Shown here in pieces: positions 61,127 through 64,000 of a stretch of 64,000 nucleotides of DNA (position 1 is the stretch's first letter; each line of letters starts with the position of its first letter). Source of the stretch: Pogona vitticeps (taxonomy: Eukaryota > Chordata > Lepidosauria > Squamata > Agamidae). Location: contig NC_135783.1 of the NCBI RefSeq assembly GCF_051106095.1, positions 203,900,472 through 203,964,471 of the forward strand. Direction: 5' to 3'. A program made the position numbers and the translations under genes. The notes beneath the pieces were generated by a model. The model searched no databases, was not told the origin of the DNA, and worked only from the letters and a program-made list of their open reading frames with translations.

Positions 61127-62242
61127 TTTGAGAAAAATAAGACCCATATTTTACCATGAGTCTCTGCATCTCTAGTTCTTAAAAAAAAAACTACAATGGC
61201 ATGCACTTCTTTAAACCATCGAGTTAAGTATATTAAGCATACATGTAGCTTCCTTTCTGTGTATATACAGTAGCTGTTACAATGATGTTACCACCATCCC
61301 CACATGGCAGGACAGGGCAACCAGGAGGCCAGAAGACATGGCAGATCACAATTATCACTCTTCCCTTTCTAAAAATGTAGCTCAACAGGAAGCTGCCTTG
61401 CACTTAATCAAACCATTGACCTATTTTGTCCAATTTTGACTCCTCTGGCTGGCAGTGGGTCTCCAGGGTTTCAGACAGCATTCTTTTCTAGCCCTACTGA
61501 GCAATCCAGGAACTAAACCTGGGACCCTCTACATGCTGTACAAGTATTCCACCAATCAACTACAGCCCCACCCCCTCAGTACAGTACCCAATATTTCCAA
61601 ATGGCCTCCCATTCAAATACTGTAGTAACCCAGTGATTCCCAACCTGTAGTCCCCACATGTTCTGGACTGCAACTCCCAGGAGTCCTGGCCAGTATAGCT
61701 TAATGATGAAGGCATTTTTAGTCTAAGAACATCTGGAGACCCAAAATTAGGAACCACTGCACTCACCCATCCCAATCAAGCTTAGCTTTTCAGGTCATAT
61801 AAAACTGATTGTACTCAGAGCGATTCAGAGGAAAGGAATAGAAATAAAGAATTATTCCACATTTCCAACTGTTCAAGCTATTTCAAAATGGTTCCAACTG
61901 GAGAACCAGAAACCGTATGCAAGTGAAAAGGGCTCCATCTGTCTAATTCACATCTGTGTCAAAGAGTGTGTCTAAATAGCTGAATGCATGCTCTGGTAGC
62001 TTCTTGCGTTTAGGAAAACACCTTCCACCCAGTACATAGACTCTAAGTACGTTTTAGCAGTTAAATAACTGGTAAACAAATCATAAGGTAGGTCTGACCT
62101 TGTAAGTAACCCTTATTTAATTTTTGCAGGGTAACACAGAGTCATAATATACATACTCAAACATGATCTCTTCCCAGCTGTGCTGGCACCTCCCTGACAC
62201 AGATTCCCTCCCCGATGAACCAGCTCAAGTTCCAAGTTTGTC
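26736..62242 (-). CDS. UBR3: UBR3, E3 ubiquitin-protein ligase (3' half, 13 exons)
   Basis: Ubiquitin ligase of the UBR (N-recognin) family, acting in the cytosol and nucleus; mammalian UBR3 is reported to control levels of the DNA-repair enzyme APE1. I assembled 13 minus-strand exons (listed separately) with GT/AG edges whose phases fit one after another, giving about 560 residues to the stop. The C-terminal part is unmistakable: [18 protein letters not shown], a further Cys-rich run, [20 protein letters not shown], then [17 protein letters not shown] and the end [13 protein letters not shown]. This matches the zinc-binding C-terminal module shared by UBR1, UBR2 and UBR3; the residues after it identify UBR3. 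The N-terminal UBR box and the first half lie beyond 64000. The exons at 27836-31483 form a compact 3' cluster, while upstream introns reach 5-9 kb and hold nearly all the transposons. No break is seen in any exon, so the gene looks functional. Confidence 0.93.
26895..27270 (+). mobile_element. LINE 3' end (CR1/L2-like) with ORF2 tail
   Basis: The plus-strand frame 26899-27030 reads [20 protein letters not shown] and [11 protein letters not shown] then stop. The RLWNSLP...FK..LKT pattern closes the polymerase ORF of CR1/L2-like LINEs. The 3' UTR ends GGGTCCTTTTAAGGAGAAAG and an AATGAACG tail. It lies in the last UBR3 intron, opposite to the gene. Confidence 0.75.
27836..27975 (-). CDS. UBR3: UBR3 exon, C-terminal zinc module part 2
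   Basis: 140 nt; acceptor AAACTATAG, donor CTCAG/GTAACC. It reads [46 protein letters not shown] and leaves two bases (AG) of an Arg codon completed by the last exon. The CGAGTGIFL and GSVYLD...GEEDRDLR motifs are diagnostic of the UBR family C-terminus. Confidence 0.98.
28418..28627 (-). CDS. UBR3: UBR3 exon, C-terminal zinc module part 1
   Basis: 210 nt, phase 0 at both ends; acceptor TTTCCTTTTTCTTCAG, donor GTCCTG/GTAAGA. It reads [27 protein letters not shown], then the Cys-rich stretch [35 protein letters not shown]. The CxxC pairs are those that bind zinc in the UBR C-terminal (autoinhibitory) module of UBR1/UBR2; the zinc role here is inferred from the family. Confidence 0.97.
28690..29340 (-). 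mobile_element. L2-clade LINE, 3' end with reverse transcriptase tail
   Basis: Minus-strand frame 29314-28874 reads [53 protein letters not shown] and [20 protein letters not shown], the familiar C-terminal end of L2/Rex-type LINE polymerases. The 3' UTR (GCAATGACAAATAAATTTCT) ends in a short TCTTATG tandem near 28690, as L2 elements do. It is truncated at the 5' end and lies in a UBR3 intron. Confidence 0.85.
30582..30752 (-). CDS. UBR3: UBR3 exon
   Basis: 171 nt, phase 0 at both ends; acceptor TTTGTATTTAACAG, donor TCACAA/GTAAAG. It reads [20 protein letters not shown] and on to [20 protein letters not shown] and FSDKHPSQ. Confidence 0.92.
31068..31193 (-). CDS. UBR3: UBR3 exon
   Basis: 126 nt, phase 0 at both ends; acceptor ACCTTAATGTAG, donor TGTCAG/GTATTA. 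It reads [20 protein letters not shown] then [22 protein letters not shown], strongly conserved in UBR3. Confidence 0.93.
31376..31483 (-). CDS. UBR3: UBR3 exon
   Basis: 108 nt, phase 0 at both ends; acceptor TTTTTAATCACAG, donor GCTATG/GTACAG. It reads [20 protein letters not shown] then [16 protein letters not shown]. It opens the compact 3' exon cluster. Confidence 0.9.
31869..32282. mobile_element. Tigger/pogo-like non-autonomous element
   Basis: CAGTGGTGCCTCACTTAACG at the left, GTGGGGCACCACTG at the right, TA on both sides; 414 bp, no coding. It sits in the UBR3 intron between the exons at 31483 and 33690. Confidence 0.87.
32946..33080. repeat. Palindromic dispersed repeat, copy C
   Basis: GAAATCCTGCTGCTTAGCTT against ATGCTGAGCAACAGGATTCT; shorter copy with the middle reduced. 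In a UBR3 intron. Confidence 0.72.
33202..33478. mobile_element. TA-flanked MITE (CCCTGAAAATAAGAC type)
   Basis: Ends CCATGTTTCCCTGAAAATAA and the reverse complement ending AAACAGGG at 33478, TA on both sides. 277 bp, with repeated GGGCTTATTTTCAGG motifs. It lies in a UBR3 intron. Confidence 0.87.
33690..33880 (-). CDS. UBR3: UBR3 exon, 5' edge uncertain
   Basis: 191 nt open throughout; strong acceptor CTTTTCCTGTTTCCACAG, donor TTTGCAG/GTTTCT. Phases fit both neighbours. The second half ([20 protein letters not shown]) resembles the hydrophobic helix expected here. The first 35 or so residues ([16 protein letters not shown]...) do not resemble what I remember of mammalian UBR3, so the true acceptor may be further in, or the segment may be lineage-specific. 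Confidence 0.6.
34928..35431. mobile_element. hAT-type MITE with 8-bp target duplication
   Basis: Ends CAGTGGTTCTTAACGTG and AGGTTAAGAACCACTG, with the exact duplication CTGTAGTA at 34920-34927 and 35432-35439. 504 bp, no coding. Eight-base duplications and CAGTGGTTC ends define hAT elements. Confidence 0.92.
36323..36425 (-). repeat. Fragment of the 4555-type repeat
   Basis: GTCTGCTGCAGAAAAACCAG followed by TTATGGCACCTTAAAGAGTG, the reverse of the end of the 4555 copy. Confidence 0.55.
38120..38255 (+). repeat. Fragment of the 4555-type repeat
   Basis: CAGAAGCTCACATTAAAATA, TTAGTCTTTAAGGTGCCATA and AGAGTAACATGGCCATCTC give the order seen at 4555-4795. Confidence 0.55.
38343..38476. repeat. 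DIRS inverted terminal repeat, left
   Basis: Reverse complement matches 41663-41790 with few differences; it starts at ATTCACACATATGGGTAT and ends at CCATCTTCCCCAGTTCC. Confidence 0.88.
38569..38665. repeat. DIRS internal complementary region
   Basis: The first half (GGTTACAGGTAAGTAACC and neighbours) is the reverse complement of the left outer edge 38297-38350; the second half (TTTTTCGTGGCCTCTGTG) is the reverse complement of the right outer edge 41777-41814. In DIRS elements this region templates the joined ends of the circular DNA intermediate. Confidence 0.85.
41663..41790. repeat. DIRS inverted terminal repeat, right
   Basis: Partner of 38343-38476 in the opposite orientation, starting GGAACTGGGGAAGATGG. 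The outer edge after it (GGCCACGAAAAAGAA) is complementary to the second half of the internal region near 38640. Confidence 0.88.
42782..42882 (-). CDS. UBR3: UBR3 exon
   Basis: 101 nt; acceptor TTTTTTTCAG, donor CAAAG/GTACGT. It reads [20 protein letters not shown] then [13 protein letters not shown], a segment I recognise as conserved in vertebrate UBR3. It enters with one base and leaves one G. It is the last exon before the 9-kb intron that holds the DIRS fossil. Confidence 0.88.
44304..44719. mobile_element. TA-flanked GC-rich MITE (TATAAGACGAC type)
   Basis: Perfect inverted ends TTTGCCGGCGTATAAGACGA at 44304 and its reverse complement ending at 44719, with TA on both sides. 416 bp, interior very GC-rich, no coding capacity; frames crossing it are spurious. 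It is only 22 bp from the Tc1 left end. The superfamily is not resolved; TA duplication suggests Tc1/mariner-like mobilisation. Confidence 0.85.
45010..45985 (-). pseudogene. Tc1 transposase remnant
   Basis: Cut-and-paste transposase of the Tc1/mariner DDE type. Visible parts in order: the end of the DNA-binding region with a GRPKKLS motif (45967-45782), then the catalytic domain (45772-45200) with all three acidic residues in context: [16 protein letters not shown] and LNPIEHLW. The frame is lost between the DNA-binding and catalytic parts and again after IEHLW, where the tail ([20 protein letters not shown]) continues in another frame. The first 20 or so residues are cut off by the insertion at about 45985. 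Confidence 0.9.
47001..47125. repeat. (GGAA)n microsatellite
   Basis: About 31 uninterrupted GGAA units inside the insertion cluster of the Tc1 copy. The low-complexity frames it creates on the minus strand (LPSFLPSF repeats) are not a protein. Confidence 0.97.
47421..47480. repeat. Exact 30-bp tandem duplication
   Basis: Two identical copies of ATAACATTTAGAATGTATCT plus TTAATTGAAT, side by side; a recent slippage or repair event. Confidence 0.95.
48142..49611. other. UBR3 intron, unassigned
   Basis: Overlapping frames on both strands at 48900-49280 arise from a moderately GC-rich patch without splice support; no family resemblance. Confidence 0.45.
49612..50030 (-). mobile_element. CR1 LINE 3' end
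   Basis: On the minus strand it runs from the CR1 segment GACTGAGGGGAGATATGATA to a terminus near 49616 with the CR1-type end (CTTCACTATTCTATG). It is 5'-truncated, as usual for CR1, and lies in a UBR3 intron. Confidence 0.87.
50167..50272 (-). CDS. UBR3: UBR3 exon
   Basis: 106 nt; acceptor TTTACTTATTCAG, donor TTTTCA/GTAAGT. It reads [20 protein letters not shown] then [14 protein letters not shown]. It enters with two bases and leaves two bases (CA). Confidence 0.85.
50556..50575. repeat. (CT)n tract
   Basis: About nine CT units between the UBR3 exon at 50167-50272 and the LINE end at 50675. Confidence 0.85.
50675..50995 (+). mobile_element. LINE 3' end, same family as 26895
   Basis: Begins at a recognisable but decayed ORF2 tail (GTGGCTGCCCCCAGCTTGTG, GGAACTCCCACTGGAGACC) and ends CAAGCTACCTTGGATCTCTG with an ATTAATTAATTC tail. 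More diverged than the other two. Confidence 0.65.
51650..51779 (-). CDS. UBR3: UBR3 exon
   Basis: 130 nt; acceptor TTTTTCCTTAG, donor AAACAG/GTGACA. It reads [20 protein letters not shown]...[11 protein letters not shown], with three Cys. It is in phase 0 on entry and leaves one G, which completes an Asp codon with the AT opening the next exon. Confidence 0.75.
51780..54265. other. UBR3 intron, unassigned
   Basis: Contains what looks like an old SINE-like segment near 52780-52910 (CCTACTTCTAAGTAAGGCAG) and otherwise nothing supported. Confidence 0.45.
54266..54537. mobile_element. Tigger/pogo-like non-autonomous element
   Basis: CAATGGACCCTCGACTTACA at the left and GTAGAGGGTCCACTG at the right, TA on both sides; 272 bp with CGACTTNCAGAC-type inner repeats. 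Confidence 0.85.
55586..55685 (-). CDS. UBR3: UBR3 exon
   Basis: 100 nt after a strong T-rich acceptor; donor ATGGAG/GTAATG. It reads [20 protein letters not shown]...GSVCAME, a Ser-rich, probably flexible segment. It enters with one base and leaves in phase 0. Confidence 0.72.
56655..56763 (-). CDS. UBR3: UBR3 exon
   Basis: 109 nt reading [20 protein letters not shown]...VQFKYRSKN. The donor is AACCT/GTAAGA. The acceptor (GGGCTAG) is the first AG after a T10 tract about 35 nt upstream, so the 5' edge is less certain than the 3' edge. The two trailing bases CT plus the A opening the next exon make a Leu codon, which supports the join. The hydrophobic stretch is unremarkable for the helical C-terminal half of UBR ligases. 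Confidence 0.62.
56764..57491. other. UBR3 intron with probable repeat
   Basis: 57060-57355 looks like a dispersed unit (GGTGCAACCAGACACTTAG, then CCCCATGTGATCACAGCC at the far end, with a partly inverted CACGTGATCACACTGG), but I could not define its ends. Confidence 0.4.
57507..58919. mobile_element. Tigger/pogo-like element with a nested hairpin
   Basis: CAGTGGTGCCTTGCAAGATG at the left and CTTGCGAGGCACCACGG at the right, TA on both sides (57505-57506, 58920-58921). The Tigger-like arms are about 57507-57717 and 58690-58919. The 970 bp between them is foreign: it begins TACCATATTTTTGCTCCAT and contains a long hairpin. No transposase. Confidence 0.82.
57942..58497. repeat. Long imperfect hairpin (arms about 185 bp)
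   Basis: 57942-58122 is the reverse complement of about 58309-58497 with scattered differences (for example CTTGCAGGGGAAA against TTTTCCCCTGCAAG). The loop of about 185 bp is GC-rich. It lies inside the Tigger-like element and may be the body of a second insertion that starts near 57718. Confidence 0.8.
59278..61379. other. UBR3 intron, TG microsatellite only
   Basis: Apart from the TG tract at 61047-61127 nothing is recognised; no exon with good splice sites was found here. Confidence 0.5.
61047..61127. repeat. (TG)n microsatellite with AG tail
   Basis: Long TG run with two CG interruptions, ending in AGAGAGAG; in a UBR3 intron. Confidence 0.97.
61380..61572 (-). mobile_element. tRNA-derived SINE
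   Basis: The head is at 61572 on the minus strand and starts GGGGCTGTAGTTGATTGGTG. A Pol III A box (TAGTTGATTGG, 61552-61562) and B box (GGTTTAGTTCC, 61509-61519) are at the right spacing. The body (CAGACAGCATTCTTTTCTAG on the plus strand) matches a SINE common in squamates. Confidence 0.72.
61629..61761. mobile_element. hAT-type MITE
   Basis: Ends CCAGTGATTCCCAACC and TAGGAACCACTG, inner ACTGCAACTCCCAGGAGTCC, a very common squamate short hAT unit. No target duplication is evident. Confidence 0.65.
62157..62242 (-). CDS. UBR3: UBR3 exon (most 5' seen)
   Basis: 86 nt. The acceptor follows a long T run (TTTTTTATTCAG) and the donor is TTTGA/GTATGT. It reads [12 protein letters not shown]...[12 protein letters not shown]. 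It enters with one base and leaves with one base (A). That phase fits the exon at 56763 directly, although another exon in the 5.4-kb gap cannot be excluded. Confidence 0.75.
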
Positions 62243-62430
62243 CTGAATAAAAAAAAGGAAAAGTCTGCATGTTAATTACCTACACACTGTAGAGATATAA
62301 AACAATTCCTACATATTTACCATTGCCTCAGGTACATAGTTTTCAAATTACTGTAGATCATTTACTGTGGTTTACAAAGAGGGCTGCAGCTGGTATATTC
62401 ATATAACAAGGTCCCCATTGGCATCATGGG

Positions 62431-62556
62431 CTGAAATCCAACAGTAAGTCACAATTAGAGTAGGCCCACTGAATGGGTATGGATCTGGTGAGTCAGCTAC
62501 TCTGTCAGTTCTATTGCTTCAGTGGACCTACTCTAGTGGTGACTTATGACTCAATA
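62431..62556. repeat. Palindromic dispersed repeat, copy D
   Basis: GCTGAAATCCAACAGTAAGT and AGAGTAGGCCCACTGAATGG pair with TCAGTGGACCTACTCTAGTG; the outer right end is eroded. Confidence 0.68.
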
Positions 62557-63961
62557 TAAGGCATGGTGACGGTATAAACTAGCAACCTCCAAAAAGTCCT
62601 CTCATTAACAGCCTCTCTCACTAAATCAAGGTTGCAGCTTCCCTTATTGAATCATTTGCATACAATTGTCCCCATGACGAGGAAGTCATATGGTGGTACA
62701 ATGCTCAACAGTATTTCCAAATATGTGTGATTCACAGAGACCATGGAGAAAAAGCAATTGTGTATTAAAATGGCAGTAAACATTGTACAGCCCAGCTGAT
62801 TTGTTGTTTTTTTCAGTCGGAATGGGAGCACATAACACACCTAAAAGATATATTAAAGTGATGGAATAAGTCATTAGATTATGGCATGAGATAAAATATA
62901 GCTAGTCAGAATACAATGACTTCATTCAAAATAAAATGTCTTGCAAAAATTCCAGCGGCTTCAATAAAAAGACGGCTCAGTTTGCATGGAATGTTTGTTA
63001 AAATATATTCACACATTACTAAAATAGTAAAATTTCAAAATATTAATATCCCCAAGTTTACAGCTTATGTCATCCATTTTTGAAGCAATGCTTTAATCCT
63101 CTCTTCTTTAGGAAAAAAAGCAATTTAACATTGATAATGTTCAGGCCCTGAGCTCCATCTGGTTGCTGCTGATAAGGCTAGTCATGTGACAAGGGAATTT
63201 TCCACTCTTCGGGCGATTTGCTGTACTCACTGAACTTCTAAAAATCTACCAGCAAAGAAACTGGGACATAGATTTTGCATTACTGGGCAGAATAAGAAAT
63301 GCAAACCACATGTTCATTCACCACTGGAATATTAATAAGTCAAATGTTTATTTCCACAAACCTTTAGATTTTTTTTTCATTTAACACATTCATATTTGCT
63401 AGAAAGACTCTAAGAGTAGCTTACAAATCAATAAATCAAGGCAACACAAAAGAATCAATAAATAAATCAAGGCAACACAAAAGAAAAGAGAGATAAGGAG
63501 GAAAGAAACATGAAACACAGGCAGAAATTCTTAAGATTATAAAGTTCTAAAAAGGTCAAATGCAACACAGTCAGGTCTCATTGGTCTTCTTATTGCAAGC
63601 AGCTGGAAAGGAAACACCTCCAAAAGAAGAGAAACAAAGAATAGCTGAGCCAATGGAACAGCAGAACAGGCTTGACTCCAATCAGTGATGTCACAGGCAT
63701 TATCCAATGAACACAACCACTGTTACAACAAGGAATTATACATGATAGCCTCACTTCTTCTGTTACTAATAGCTGTTCCTGCTAGCACTTGGGTTATAGA
63801 ACACTGTAACTCTAAATGAACATTCTAGAAGATAGCAAGATTCTGGGAAAGCCTCCAGTATATCACACCTGCAGCTATAGTCCCATTGGAGGAGAAAAAA
63901 CAAATATAAATTCCTATAACAATAACGTTCTTCCACAAATGATTTAGTTTATTGGTCATTA
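62557..63961. other. UBR3 intron, unassigned
   Basis: A short tandem duplication at 63434-63484 and AT-rich sequence; no further upstream exon was found before the window edge. Confidence 0.5.
63434..63484. repeat. Short tandem duplication
   Basis: AAATCAAGGCAACACAAAAG is present at about 63434 and again at about 63465, separated by an AATAAAT-rich spacer. Confidence 0.85.
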
Positions 63962-64000
63962 CCGTATTTTTCCGTGTATAAGATGGTACATTTGTCTAAA
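63962..64000. mobile_element. Start of another TA-flanked element, cut by window edge
   Basis: TA then CCGTATTTTTCCGTGTATAA at 63962, the same terminal family as at 10175. The rest lies outside the window. Confidence 0.55.

Noticed and set aside
1-64000. CRISPR arrays, operons, bacterial genes, tRNA or rRNA genes
   Set aside because: The window is vertebrate nuclear DNA. The only Pol III boxes seen belong to the SINE at 61380-61572, and no rRNA segment was recognised.

Overview
The window is vertebrate nuclear DNA, most likely from a squamate reptile (lizard or snake). It is AT-rich, intron-rich and loaded with CR1 and L2-type LINE ends, a DIRS retroelement, a Tc1 copy, hAT and Tigger/pogo-like short elements, tRNA-derived SINEs and long microsatellites, a mix typical of squamates. 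The species cannot be fixed from sequence alone. There is no bacterial content, so operons, ribosome binding sites and CRISPR do not apply.

The only gene I can name is UBR3 (E3 ubiquitin ligase of the N-recognin family), on the minus strand. I read 13 exons from 62242 down to a stop codon at 26736-26738. They have GT/AG boundaries and mutually compatible phases, and encode roughly the last 560 residues. The last exons give the strongly conserved UBR C-terminal cysteine-rich module and tail. The UBR box and the 5' half lie beyond the right edge. The 3' UTR probably runs to about 24130, where an AATAAA sits on the minus strand. All other elements from 26.9 to 64 kb lie in UBR3 introns.

Layout. 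1-24 kb is gene-poor flank: LINE tails, a Tigger-like element (2168-2672), an unidentified coding-like and spliced-looking stretch (8278-10006, minus), a very unusual GC-rich element made of alternating hairpins (10175-11653), a long hairpin element (12836-13331), a compact promoter-like array (16449-16499, minus), and a palindromic insertion with a 14-bp target duplication (17816-18061). 24.1-35.5 kb holds the UBR3 3' end, an L2 end, and Tigger, TA-flanked and hAT MITEs. 38.3-41.8 kb is a DIRS-family fossil with terminal and internal complementary repeats. 44.3-48.1 kb is a GC-rich MITE next to a Tc1 element that has been split by about 2 kb of later insertions. 49.6-51 kb carries CR1 and other LINE ends. 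57.5-59.3 kb is a retroposon with an 11-bp target duplication whose 5' end was later hit by a Tigger-like element holding a 555-bp hairpin. The right edge cuts into another TA-flanked element.

Most long ATG-started reading frames in this window, including the 339- and 287-codon ones near 11 kb, come from GC-rich or simple repeats and are not genes. The real exons are short and mostly lack a start codon.
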